Source: Candidatus Zhuqueibacterota bacterium
GTDB lineage: Bacteria > Zhuqueibacterota > Zhuqueibacteria > Oceanimicrobiales > Oceanimicrobiaceae
Direction of reading: 5' to 3'
Length of the DNA: 34,259 bases
Assembly (NCBI GenBank): GCA_029262005.1
Contig: JAJDAG010000158.1
Coordinates: forward strand, 1 to 34,259
This document shows positions 25,110 to 33,211 of this stretch, in pieces. The notes beneath the pieces were generated by a model that was given only the letters and a program-made list of their open reading frames with translations, had not been told where the DNA came from and did not search any database. Within the stretch, counting starts at the first letter, position 1. Every line of letters starts with the position of its first letter. A program made the translations under genes and the position numbers.

Positions 25110-25230
25110 GTGGCTTTGTGGCTCCAGGTACTTCGGTTTGGGGCGTCATGAAAATGAAGAATTAAGCCAATTGTGAACGGGGAGCGGAGAAAAGGGGAAG
25201 GGGAAAAGATTGAGGTTGAAACTAGGCAAG

Positions 25231-26109
25231 ATGAAAAAATCAAAAGTTTGGATTTCTGCTTTTAGAATAAGAACTCTGCCGTTGGCGCTGGCAAGTATCT
25301 TGTTGGGCAGTTTTCTTGCGGCTGCTGAAGGTGCATTCAGTTGGCCTGTAGCGCTGCTCTGCGTTGCAACCGCAATCTTGCTGCAACTGTTGTCAAATTT
25401 GGCCAATGACTATGGCGACAGCGTACACGGCGCAGACAGCGATTTGAGAACCGGCCCACAGCGCGCAACCCAATCCGGGAAAATATCAGCCTCTGCCATG
25501 CGCGCAGCCATTCTTGTTTTTGTAGCACTTTGTCTTTCCGTAGGCTACATTCTCATCCGCAACGAAAGTATAGTTTTTCATATCGCCGGCCTGGCAGCCA
25601 TTGCAGCAGCTATAGCCTATACCGCGGGCCCCAAGCCTTATGGTTATGTTGGCCTTGGCGACATTTTTGTCTTTTTGTTTTTCGGCATCGTTGGTGTGAG
25701 TGGCTCTTATTTTTTGCACACACACCAATTGAACTACCTGACTTTGCTGCCGGCAACGGCCTGTGGCTGTTTCTGTGTAGCCGTTTTGAATATCAACAAT
25801 ATTCGCGATACCGCATCGGATGAAGCCGCCGGCAAGATCACCATCCCGGTTCGGCTTGGCGCCGACAAGGCACGACTCTATCATTGGGCGCTTTTGCTAC
25901 TCGGGTTTGGTGCAGCGGTCGTGCATCTTGTGATTACTTATCGAAATCCATGGCAGTTTTTGTTTTTTGTTAGCCTGCCTCTAATTCTAAAAAACGGCAT
26001 TGCCGTTTCCCGGCAAAAGGATAACGCGCAACTGGACCCTTACCTTAAGAAAATGGCGCTTTCGACCCTGCTTTTTTGCCTCAGCTTTGGCGTCGGGAAT
26101 TTGTTTTGA
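25231..26109 (+). CDS. menA: 1,4-dihydroxy-2-naphthoate polyprenyltransferase MenA
   Basis: The product (292 residues from the ATG at 25231) is a UbiA-superfamily membrane prenyltransferase. It has eight or nine hydrophobic helices and both Asp-rich motifs: N-D-Y-G-D-S-V-H-G-A-D (first) and N-N-I-R-D-T-A-S-D-E-A-A-G-K (second). It attaches the isoprenoid chain to DHNA at the inner membrane to give demethylmenaquinone. A TTG at 25210 would extend it by seven basic residues and has the purine-rich GGGGAAAAG upstream; the ATG at 25231 gives M-K-K-S-K before the first helix. The stop overlaps the menC start by four bases. Confidence 0.94.
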   Translation: MKKSKVWISAFRIRTLPLALASILLGSFLAAAEGAFSWPVALLCVATAILLQLLSNLANDYGDSVHGADSDLRTGPQRATQSGKISASAMRAAILVFVALCLSVGYILIRNESIVFHIAGLAAIAAAIAYTAGPKPYGYVGLGDIFVFLFFGIVGVSGSYFLHTHQLNYLTLLPATACGCFCVAVLNINNIRDTASDEAAGKITIPVRLGADKARLYHWALLLLGFGAAVVHLVITYRNPWQFLFFVSLPLILKNGIAVSRQKDNAQLDPYLKKMALSTLLFCLSFGVGNLF

Positions 26110-27176
26110 ATCAGCTAAAAGCTGTGTTTCGCGAATACGCGTTACAATTCATTTCTCCAATGGGCACGTCCCGCGGTCGCCTTCATCAAAGAACAATTTA
26201 CCTGATTCAAGCAAAAGACGGCGCCGGCAATTTGGGTGTTGGCGAATGCGCTCCCGTGCCGGGGTTGAGCCCGGACCATCAACCTGATTTGGTTGGTAAA
26301 TTACAATGGATTTGTAAAGAATTAAACCGGGGCGTGCCATTAAACAAACTTGAACTAACGTCATGGCCGGCCATCAAATTTGCACTTGAAATGGTAATTC
26401 TGGATTTACGAAACGGTGGCAAAGGCCTGTATTTCGATTCTGCTTTTACGCAAGGCCATGAAACCATAGCCACGAATGGCCTGATTCACATGGGCAGCGT
26501 TGAAACCATGCGAGCACAACTTTTGCAAAAGGTGAAAGCGGGTTTCAAATGTATCAAAATTAAAGTAGGGGCGCTTGATTTCGAAACAGAGCTTGCCTTT
26601 TTGCAGGAAGCCCGGGGCATTTGCCCGGCAGGGAAGTATGAATTACGCCTTGACGCTAATGGCGCCTTCGAATCTGAAACGGCAATGAACAAACTTGAGC
26701 AACTGGCCCGATTCGATATTCATTCAATTGAACAGCCACTAAGGCCAGGTCAGGGCGCCGATCTGGCTGAAATTTGCCGCAACAGCCCCATCCCTGTTGC
26801 TCTGGACGAGGAGTTGATTGGCGTGGTAACCACTGAAAAACAACAAGCGCTTCTCGAGCTCCTTCAACCGCAATACATTGTTCTTAAACCAACGTTACTG
26901 GGCGGCTTTTCCGCTGCAAAAAAATGGATTGACATGGCTGCAAGTTTGGGAATTGACTACTGGATTTCATCTATTTTGGAGTCCAATGTCGGGCTTTCTG
27001 CCATCGCCCAATGGACCAGCATTTTGCCGACTAACCATATTCAGGGTTTGGGAACAGGTCAACTTTTTTCAAAAAATTTCATCACTGACATTTCGCTTAA
27101 AGAGGGTGCTTTGCGACTTTCCACCGAAGCACCACTAAAGAAGACCGTTTCACTTTCAAGTTTGGAGCCAGTATGA
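26106..27176 (+). CDS. menC: o-succinylbenzoate synthase MenC
   Basis: The 356-residue product is an enolase-superfamily enzyme that dehydrates SHCHC to o-succinylbenzoate. It has the K-x-K motif (I-K-I-K-V-G), L-D-A-N-G for the first metal ligand, S-I-E-Q-P for the second, A-L-D-E-E for the third and V-L-K-P-T for the second catalytic Lys, in the right order. I start it at the TTG at 26106, which overlaps the menA stop (TTGA) and has GGGA seven bases upstream; the upstream frame to 26076 lies inside menA. Its stop overlaps menE (ATGA). Confidence 0.93.
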   Translation: MNQLKAVFREYALQFISPMGTSRGRLHQRTIYLIQAKDGAGNLGVGECAPVPGLSPDHQPDLVGKLQWICKELNRGVPLNKLELTSWPAIKFALEMVILDLRNGGKGLYFDSAFTQGHETIATNGLIHMGSVETMRAQLLQKVKAGFKCIKIKVGALDFETELAFLQEARGICPAGKYELRLDANGAFESETAMNKLEQLARFDIHSIEQPLRPGQGADLAEICRNSPIPVALDEELIGVVTTEKQQALLELLQPQYIVLKPTLLGGFSAAKKWIDMAASLGIDYWISSILESNVGLSAIAQWTSILPTNHIQGLGTGQLFSKNFITDISLKEGALRLSTEAPLKKTVSLSSLEPV

Positions 27177-28294
27177 AAAACGGCTTTGAGCTCAACTTAA
27201 ACGGTCGAAAGATCTCCACATCCTGGTTGCAAAAAAAACATGAAAAGTTCGAGCCGGGTGAATTCTCAGAACAAGAATACCGTGCACTGATGTTTTGTGC
27301 GAAGTGGCTGGCGGGCGAGCAAACATTTCAGGTGCAGACTTCCGGCTCAACGGGCGCGCCGAAATGCCTGGAGATAACACGGTCCCGCATGGAAGCCAGC
27401 GCTGCCATGACTGCCCGGGCTTTAGGGTTGGATTCAGGCGATTCGGCACTCGTCTGTTTGAACTGCAAACATATCGGTGGCCTGATGATGCTTGCGCGCG
27501 GATTGTATCTTGGCCTGCGTTTGTTTGTTGTGGAGCCCGAACGCAACCCAATTGCTGCGTTGAGAGATTGCTGCTCCGGGTGTATCGATTTAACGGCGGT
27601 TGTGCCTTTGCAATTAGCTGCCATGCTTGGCGCGGGTCAATCCGAGTTTGATTTTTTGAACAATATGAAGGTGATTTTGGTAGGTGGCGCGCCGGTAAGC
27701 AGGGCATTGCAGCAAAAGCTTCAGCATCTCATAACGCCTGTTTTTCAAACATTTGGTATGACTGAAACGGTGAGCCACATCGCTTTACGTCGTCTCAACG
27801 GCCAGGAGTCGTCAGCGACATACAAGGCCTTACCAGGTGTAAATATTGCGCTGGACAATCTGGGATGTTTAAAAATCAACGCCACTGTAACGGATGATGC
27901 CTGGCTAACAACCAATGATATGGTGGAAATGACTGCACCTGGTGAATTTACCTGGCTGGGCCGGTTCGACAATGTTATCAATAGTGGTGGTGTGAAGGTG
28001 TGTGCTGAAGAAGTCGAGCGTGTCATCGCCGCCGGCATTGCAGAAATGGGCCTGTCAACTCCGCCTTGTTATTTTGTTACCGGAATTCAAGATGACAAAT
28101 TGGGTGAGAAAGTGATTGCTGTTTTCGAAGGTGAAATATTGACTGTTGAAGTAGAAGCCTCTCTGCGGTCTTATCTTGCAAGCAAACTAATCAAATACAA
28201 ATTGCCGAAGGCCTATCTCAGTTTGCCGATTTTTTGTCGTGTCGGCAACGGCAAAATCGACAAATCTGCGACCCTGGAAAAGATGGGCATTTAA
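27173..28294 (+). CDS. menE: o-succinylbenzoate-CoA ligase MenE
   Basis: The 373-residue product is an ANL-superfamily adenylating enzyme that makes o-succinylbenzoyl-CoA for MenB. It has the P-loop-like T-S-G-S-T-G-A-P-K (about 60-68), F-G-M-T-E-T (about 198-203), a T-N-D-M segment where the A7 motif is expected, and N-G-K-I-D-K (A10) at the end with the catalytic Lys. It is shorter than the 450-500 residues of many MenE proteins; the N-terminal subdomain is compact, as in Bacteroidetes-type enzymes. It ends the operon. Confidence 0.9.
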   Translation: MKNGFELNLNGRKISTSWLQKKHEKFEPGEFSEQEYRALMFCAKWLAGEQTFQVQTSGSTGAPKCLEITRSRMEASAAMTARALGLDSGDSALVCLNCKHIGGLMMLARGLYLGLRLFVVEPERNPIAALRDCCSGCIDLTAVVPLQLAAMLGAGQSEFDFLNNMKVILVGGAPVSRALQQKLQHLITPVFQTFGMTETVSHIALRRLNGQESSATYKALPGVNIALDNLGCLKINATVTDDAWLTTNDMVEMTAPGEFTWLGRFDNVINSGGVKVCAEEVERVIAAGIAEMGLSTPPCYFVTGIQDDKLGEKVIAVFEGEILTVEVEASLRSYLASKLIKYKLPKAYLSLPIFCRVGNGKIDKSATLEKMGI

Positions 28295-28348
28295 CCTGAG
28301 TTATTTACAGGTGCTCGGTTTCTGCGGGAGCTACTTGCAAATGCGAAA

Positions 28349-29791
28349 TCAATTTTTTCTCATAAATCCGAAAATATTTACCTTTGTGCTGCCGTTTGGC
28401 CCTGAAACATTAATCGTTACTGTGGTCGCTTCACCCTCGATTTCAGCGGGTTTGGAGTTGGAAACACGAATGCGAAAAGTGGTGGCTTCACGTAGCAGGT
28501 TGTCATCCAGCGTCGTGTTGCTGTCACCGGTGATGCCGCCATTGTTTGTACTTACAACAATGTTGGTACCAGCGGCCAGGGGATTATTATTTTGGTCTTT
28601 GACGGAGAAGGTTATATCTTCAAATTCATCCGGGGCGAGATCAAATGCATTGGGGACCGGGGTTGTAATCAGCGCTCCCCCGGAAAAAAGTACCACCGTT
28701 TCCGCATAAATATCAGCGCCGAATTCATCGCTGGTTTTGGCGGTGACAAGGGCGTACCCTTTCTCCTGGAAATAAGACGGCAGAGTGTTTGAAGCAATTG
28801 TTCTTAGACTGCTGAAATTAATACCGGAAGGCTTCGGCCGTCCTGAAATGAGCTCAACAGCGGCCAGGCCATCCGCATTGGTGATGGCTGAACCCTGAAT
28901 GAGGCCGCCGGTGGTTTCAAAGTAAACGGCTGTTCCCGGCGGAACCGGATTGGAAAATTTGTCCCCGAGAAGAACAGTAATCTGGTCGCGCAGGTTGAGG
29001 ATATCGTATCCGGGAAAATTAAGCAAATTGGGGGCGATGCTGAAATGTGTCGCATCCGGCAGCCAACCGGTAATTGTAACGGGAATCGGGTCAGAATTAA
29101 TGGTGGTACCAATGACTTCCGCCTGAACTTGCACTGTTCCTGGAAGCGTGCCACTGTTCAAGGTCGTGGCAGCACGTCCATTCGCATCCGTTAAGACGGA
29201 GTCCGGGTTGACAAACTCGCCTCCATTGGGTCCGGTTACAATATTAAAACAGACCTTCACCTGATGCGCCAGGTCAACCGGAATGCCGTTTGCGTCGCGC
29301 ACCTCAAACGTAATAGTAGTGGTTTCGTTGCCACCGGAACTCTTTACGAACACGCTGTTTGTTTCTACATCAACGAGAATCACATTTGCGGCATCACTGC
29401 TGCTGCCACCAACCGGACCGCTTTTTTGCACCAAGCTCGCATCCGGGACAGTGGTCTTTTCACCATTTTGAATTGCCACTGTGACTGAGGACTCAAAAAA
29501 TCCATCTTTTGTAAAAGAAAGGGCGACCAGCTTTGAGCTTGAGTCAGCCAATTGCGCCTCAATACTATAAAGGCCTTCCTGGTCTGTTAAGGCCGTTTTG
29601 GCGAAAGAAAAGGAGCGCACCAGCACACCCTCAATTGGGCGCGCCGTGGTTGCGTTTAACACTTTCCCTTCGATTATTGAGCGATCTGATGGCGCCAGCG
29701 GATTGTCGCCGCAGTTCTGAAATACTGTAAAAAAACCAGCGAGCAAGAAAAAAACAGACAAGTTGTTTCTTCTGATATTGATAACTCTCAT
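28349..29791 (-). CDS. lipoprotein with carboxypeptidase-regulatory-like and Ig-like (Big_1) domains
   Basis: The 480-residue product has a signal peptide ending at V-F-Q-N-C (Cys near 28), consistent with a lipoprotein. A carboxypeptidase-regulatory-like domain follows (about 38-110: I-E-G-K-V-L-N-A-T-T, G-V-L-V, T-D-Q-E-G-L-Y-S-I). Three or so bacterial Ig-like repeats come next (about 125-470), each with a T-D-A-N-G-R-A- or N-A-D-G-L-A-type hairpin as in Big_1/invasin domains. It is probably a surface-anchored structural or adhesive protein. The ATG at 29791 has AGGAAGG six bases upstream; a start at 29812 would add seven residues. It converges on menE across a 54-base gap. Confidence 0.8.
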   Translation of the reverse strand: MRVINIRRNNLSVFFLLAGFFTVFQNCGDNPLAPSDRSIIEGKVLNATTARPIEGVLVRSFSFAKTALTDQEGLYSIEAQLADSSSKLVALSFTKDGFFESSVTVAIQNGEKTTVPDASLVQKSGPVGGSSSDAANVILVDVETNSVFVKSSGGNETTTITFEVRDANGIPVDLAHQVKVCFNIVTGPNGGEFVNPDSVLTDANGRAATTLNSGTLPGTVQVQAEVIGTTINSDPIPVTITGWLPDATHFSIAPNLLNFPGYDILNLRDQITVLLGDKFSNPVPPGTAVYFETTGGLIQGSAITNADGLAAVELISGRPKPSGINFSSLRTIASNTLPSYFQEKGYALVTAKTSDEFGADIYAETVVLFSGGALITTPVPNAFDLAPDEFEDITFSVKDQNNNPLAAGTNIVVSTNNGGITGDSNTTLDDNLLREATTFRIRVSNSKPAEIEGEATTVTINVSGPNGSTKVNIFGFMRKN

Positions 29792-30056
29792 TGCACCTTC
29801 CTGGATGAACATATTACTGCAAAATTACAATTTGCTTAATGTAAATACCTAACGAAACATGTACAGTCTATTGGATGATTTCGCAGAGGCAGAAAGACAG
29901 TCTGGCGAAGTCCGGGCTCACCATGGCTTAGCCTGTTAGCAGTTTGTGCAAATAACGACATGAATACTTGAATTACTTGAGCAGCATTTTGACCCTGTGC
30001 AAGGTCTATAAATAAAAAATATAGTTCAGAGAATCTCATTGTAATTGGTTCGATTT

Positions 30057-30085
30057 TTGACCATATTTCTACTCCAATTTAATAT
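30057..30085 (+). promoter_or_regulatory. distal sigma-70-like promoter
   Basis: TTGACC (30057-30062), 17 bases, TAATAT (30080-30085). It is close to consensus and lies in an AT-rich stretch. It would give the ThDP-enzyme gene a leader of about 160 bases, which contains the hairpin at 30146-30170. Confidence 0.5.
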
Positions 30086-30145
30086 TTTAATAAAAAAAAT
30101 TAACAAGATTAATGCCTCAATATTTTTCACTGTTGTAGCCGTAAG

Positions 30146-30170
30146 GGTATCAACGTTCGTGGAACATACC
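30146..30170 (+). other. hairpin in the leader of the ThDP-enzyme gene
   Basis: GGTAT (30146-30150) pairs with ATACC (30166-30170), and GTTC (30155-30158) pairs with GAAC (30162-30165) around a three-base loop. Four unpaired bases (CAAC) bulge on the left side. It could be an RNA element or a protein-binding site; nothing else supports either. Confidence 0.25.
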
Positions 30171-30190
30171 GGCGCAATCTAACAATGTTT

Positions 30191-30218
30191 TTGCGCTTGT
30201 GGCAGCAAAAGCTATATT
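30191..30218 (+). promoter_or_regulatory. proximal sigma-70-like promoter
   Basis: TTGCGC (30191-30196), 16 bases, TATATT (30213-30218). It would start transcription near 30225, about 28 bases before the ATG. The ribosome-binding site GGAG is at 30242-30245. Confidence 0.4.
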
Positions 30219-30252
30219 GACTGATTTTGGGTAACTTTAACGGAGAACCGGC

Positions 30253-32004
30253 ATGACGAAAACCAGCGGTGGCGCTATCATGGCGCAAATGCTCAAGCAG
30301 GAGGGTGTTGAAAAAGTATTTGGAATTATCGATGGCACTTACACCGAATTCTATAAGAGTTGTGTTGAGCAAGGATTTGAGTTGCTCACGCCGCGACATG
30401 AAACAACGGCCGCACACATGGCAGGCGCTTATGCCCGGCTAACTGGTAAACTCGGGGTTTGCATTGCCAGTAACGGTCCGGGCGTGGCTAATATTCTTAG
30501 TGGTGTCGCGGTGGAAAACACGGAGGGGCATCGTGTTTTGTTAATCACCAGTTGTCGTCGCAATCCGATTAGTTACCCTGATCGGGGTGGCTCATACCAA
30601 TGTTTCGATCAAGTTGGTGTGATTAGCGCAATGGCGAAATGGTCCTGTGCGGTGCCATCGCCTGAACGCCTCCCGGAGCTTCTGCGTAAAGCGTTGCGTG
30701 CTTGTTATCAGGGCCGCCCGGGTGTTGTTCACCTGGATGTGCCGGAAAATTTTATTAATGGCGCTGCAAGTCCGGTTAAGATGCTGCAGCCTGAGCAATA
30801 TCGAAACACCGAGCCGGTTGAGCCTTCGCCGGCGTTGGTTGCGCAGGCTGCAAATATGCTTGCGGCGGCAAAGCTGCCGCTTATTCATGCCGGCAGCGGT
30901 ATTGTGCATGCCCAGGCGTTTACTGAGCTTGCCACAATCGCAGAAATGCTTCAAGCACCGGTTACAACATCGTGGGCGGCAAGAGGTGTGCTGCCGGAAA
31001 CGAATTCACTTGCCTGGCCGATGATTCATCTCAAAGCAAATAATCAGGTGCGAAATGCGGCAGATCTAGTTCTCTGCCTTGGTTCGCGTTTAAGTGAAAC
31101 GGACTGGTGGGGCAAGGCGCCTAATTGGGCGACACCGGCGGCGCAAAAGTTGATTCAAGTCGATATTGACGAGGAAGCACTCGGCCGTAACCGTCAGGTT
31201 GACCTGGCAGTTCTTGCGGATGTAAAAACATTTCTGGCGCGGCTGATTCCGGTGATTCAGCAAAAAGTGAATGCAGAGAAGGTTGTTGCGCGCAAGAAAG
31301 AAGTAGCCAAATTGGCTGAGGAGCTGAATGCCGACAGGCTTAAGCTCGATAAAAAGTTGCAAGACAGGACCAGCCCCATGGTCACGGCGCACGTTGGCCA
31401 GGTGTGCCGTGAGGTTTTTGATGATGATGCCATCACTGTGATGGATGGCGGCAACGCGGCTGTTTGGGGAAATTTTTTTCACCAGGTTCGGGTTCCAAAC
31501 ACAATTCTCAGCACATTCCACATGGGCCATCTCGGTGCCGGCCCGGGTCAGGCATTGGGCGCTGCCGTGGCAAAACCCGGCAAACAAGTTTACTGTATTC
31601 TAGGCGACGGCGCCATGGGATTTCACCCGCAGGAAGTTGAGACGGCTGTGCGCTACAATTTGCCCATCGTGTTTCTGGTTTGCTGTGACAAGCAGTGGGG
31701 CATGGTTAAAATCAATCAGAGCTTCGCTTTTAAACCCGTTAAAACCATGATGAAAAAATCGCTGGATGCGGACGAGAATATCAATACGGACTTTGGTGAA
31801 ATTGAATTTGACAAGCTTGCCCAGGCTATGGGTGCGCACGGAGAACGCGTCAGCGATCCGGCAGAACTTAGGCCGGCCATCGAACGCTGTCTGGCCGGCG
31901 GCAAATGTGCGGTTATTCATGTGGATGTGGATCCGGTGAAACACATGTGGGCGCCGGGCCTGCTGCAGTTTAAAGAAATGCACCAGGAGCCCAAAGGAAA
32001 ATAG
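30253..32004 (+). CDS. thiamine diphosphate-dependent enzyme, acetolactate synthase/decarboxylase-like
   Basis: The 583-residue product has the three-domain fold of ThDP decarboxylases and synthases. The N-terminal PYR domain has the catalytic Glu50 (T-P-R-H-E-T-T-A-A), the middle domain has the M-I-H-L-K segment, and the C-terminal PP domain has the ThDP motif G-D-G-A-M-G-F (Asp452). The second metal-binding position, Asn in most family members, is Asp479 here (V-C-C-D-K-Q-W-G-M-V-K). The D-K-Q-W-G segment recalls the R-Q-W-G of sulfoacetaldehyde acetyltransferases more than the N-N-x-x-x-G of acetolactate synthases. There is no regulatory subunit gene nearby. It is followed by a strong terminator and then a BASS-type transporter gene. 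The substrate is probably a 2-oxo acid or relative, but I cannot name it. Confidence 0.8.
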   Translation: MTKTSGGAIMAQMLKQEGVEKVFGIIDGTYTEFYKSCVEQGFELLTPRHETTAAHMAGAYARLTGKLGVCIASNGPGVANILSGVAVENTEGHRVLLITSCRRNPISYPDRGGSYQCFDQVGVISAMAKWSCAVPSPERLPELLRKALRACYQGRPGVVHLDVPENFINGAASPVKMLQPEQYRNTEPVEPSPALVAQAANMLAAAKLPLIHAGSGIVHAQAFTELATIAEMLQAPVTTSWAARGVLPETNSLAWPMIHLKANNQVRNAADLVLCLGSRLSETDWWGKAPNWATPAAQKLIQVDIDEEALGRNRQVDLAVLADVKTFLARLIPVIQQKVNAEKVVARKKEVAKLAEELNADRLKLDKKLQDRTSPMVTAHVGQVCREVFDDDAITVMDGGNAAVWGNFFHQVRVPNTILSTFHMGHLGAGPGQALGAAVAKPGKQVYCILGDGAMGFHPQEVETAVRYNLPIVFLVCCDKQWGMVKINQSFAFKPVKTMMKKSLDADENINTDFGEIEFDKLAQAMGAHGERVSDPAELRPAIERCLAGGKCAVIHVDVDPVKHMWAPGLLQFKEMHQEPKGK

Positions 32005-32028
32005 CCGCACAGGTCTTGTTGTCGGAGT

Positions 32029-32054
32029 GCAACGCTTCAGCGTTGCGATTTTTT
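32029..32054 (+). terminator. rho-independent terminator
   Basis: GCAACGC (32029-32035), loop TTCA, GCGTTGC (32040-32046), then GA and six T (32049-32054). The seven-base-pair perfect stem with a tetraloop and a T-run is a clear intrinsic terminator, 25 bases after the ThDP-enzyme stop. It makes the transporter gene at least partly independent of the enzyme gene. Confidence 0.75.
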
Positions 32055-32184
32055 GCAAGAAAGTAAAACTGAAATTTTGCTCTTCGGGATTTCTCAGGTT
32101 TGACCAGTCGCTCGACTACTATTTAAGCTGCAATCGAATTCCTCTGCTTCTTTGGAGGAATGTGACTTTTCTCAAGGAAAACAG

Positions 32185-33093
32185 ATGGACTTTGCAACAA
32201 TCGACGCAATTCATCTCAACTTCAATCCCGGCGGCTTAACCGCTTTGAATGCCGTGATCGGGCTGATGATGTTCGGCATGGCGCTCGATTTGCGAGTGGA
32301 TGATTTTAGACGGATTTTGCTTTCACCGAAAGCGCCTGCAATTGGCTTGCTGGCCCAGTTCGTGCTTTTGCCGGCGTTGACTTTTTGTTTCACACTCTAT
32401 CTTGATGCGGCTCCCTCCATTCTGCTTGGCATGATCCTCGTTGCGGCTTGTCCTGGCGGTAATTTGTCCAACGTGATGACCTATCTGGCCAAAGGCAATA
32501 CCGCGGTTTCTGTCAGTATGACGGCAGTTTCGTCCATAGCAGCGGTGGTGATGACGCCTTTGAATATCGCGTTTTGGGGTAGTTTGAATCCAGAAACCGA
32601 GCCGATTTTGCGTGCGGTCAGTTTAAGTCCACTGGAAATGCTCAAGACGGTTTTCGTGATTCTCGGCTTGCCTTTGGCCGCAGGTATGCTCGTGTCGAAA
32701 CAGTGGCCAAAACTGGTCGATAAAGTGCGTCACCCGTTTAAAGTCCTCGCAGTACTGGTGTTTTTAGGCCTCATTGTCCTGGCTTTGGCAGCCAATCTGG
32801 ATATTTTTTTTGAAGCGCTGGGTGTTGTTATGTTGGCCGTTTTGTTACACAATGCCCTTGCCCTGAGCACAGGTTATTGCTCCGGCAGGTTGGCGCGGCT
32901 GCCCGACCGGGATGTTCGCGCAGTCACCATTGAAGTGGGTATTCAGAATTCTGCCCTTGGGCTGATTTTGATATTTAACTTTTTTGGCGGACTGGGTGGT
33001 ATGGCCATTACCGCCGGCTGGTGGGGCGTCTGGCACATTATTGCCGGGCTTTCGCTTGCCTTTGTCTGGTCCCGAAAATTACCGGAAAAATAG
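32185..33093 (+). CDS. bile acid:sodium symporter (BASS) family transporter
   Basis: The 302-residue inner-membrane protein has about nine or ten hydrophobic helices and the family signatures M-F-G-M-A-L-D-L (helix 1), A-C-P-G-G-N-L-S-N-V (the crossover helix with Na+-binding residues) and E-V-G-I-Q-N-S-A-L-G (second crossover, with Glu and Gln of the Na+ site). BASS proteins import organic anions with Na+; known substrates include bile acids, pyruvate and pantothenate precursors. I start at the ATG at 32185, with AAGGA six bases upstream; a TTG at 32152 would add eleven polar residues. It lies after the ThDP-enzyme gene beyond a terminator. Confidence 0.9.
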   Translation: MDFATIDAIHLNFNPGGLTALNAVIGLMMFGMALDLRVDDFRRILLSPKAPAIGLLAQFVLLPALTFCFTLYLDAAPSILLGMILVAACPGGNLSNVMTYLAKGNTAVSVSMTAVSSIAAVVMTPLNIAFWGSLNPETEPILRAVSLSPLEMLKTVFVILGLPLAAGMLVSKQWPKLVDKVRHPFKVLAVLVFLGLIVLALAANLDIFFEALGVVMLAVLLHNALALSTGYCSGRLARLPDRDVRAVTIEVGIQNSALGLILIFNFFGGLGGMAITAGWWGVWHIIAGLSLAFVWSRKLPEK

Positions 33094-33123
33094 TCTCGAG
33101 CTGACAGGAATGCGTGGAATGTG

Positions 33124-33171
33124 CCCATCGAGTAAAATGCATTTTCACACAGTCTGGGAGAGAGCGATGGG
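33124..33171. repeat. nested palindromes between convergent genes
   Basis: CCCATCG (33124-33130) and CGATGGG (33165-33171) form a perfect seven-base inverted repeat, and AAAATGCATTTT (33134-33145) is a perfect 12-base palindrome between them. The block lies between the stops of the transporter gene and the minus-strand propeller gene, where a bidirectional terminator might be expected, but it lacks a typical GC-rich stem with T-runs. Confidence 0.3.
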
Positions 33172-33211
33172 AGCGAGAAAGACGTTTTTATATACCACAA
33201 ATTTGCAAATC

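Larger units (their letters stand above)
29792..30252. other. divergent AT-rich intergenic region (461 bp)
   Basis: It separates the lipoprotein gene (-) from the ThDP-enzyme gene (+) and holds the promoters of both. Two plus-strand promoter candidates and one hairpin are listed separately. A short minus-strand frame at 29836-30039 shows no protein-like composition and I do not call it. Confidence 0.5.

Noticed and set aside
27192-27707. Minus-strand frame of 171 codons inside menE
   Set aside because: Antisense to the conserved adenylation domain; Arg/Pro/Ser-rich shadow translation.
28239-28709. Plus-strand frame past menE
   Set aside because: Mostly antisense to the Ig-like lipoprotein gene; begins inside menE.
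29836-30039. Minus-strand frame of 67 codons upstream of the lipoprotein gene
   Set aside because: No ribosome-binding site, no recognisable composition, and it lies in an AT-rich promoter region.
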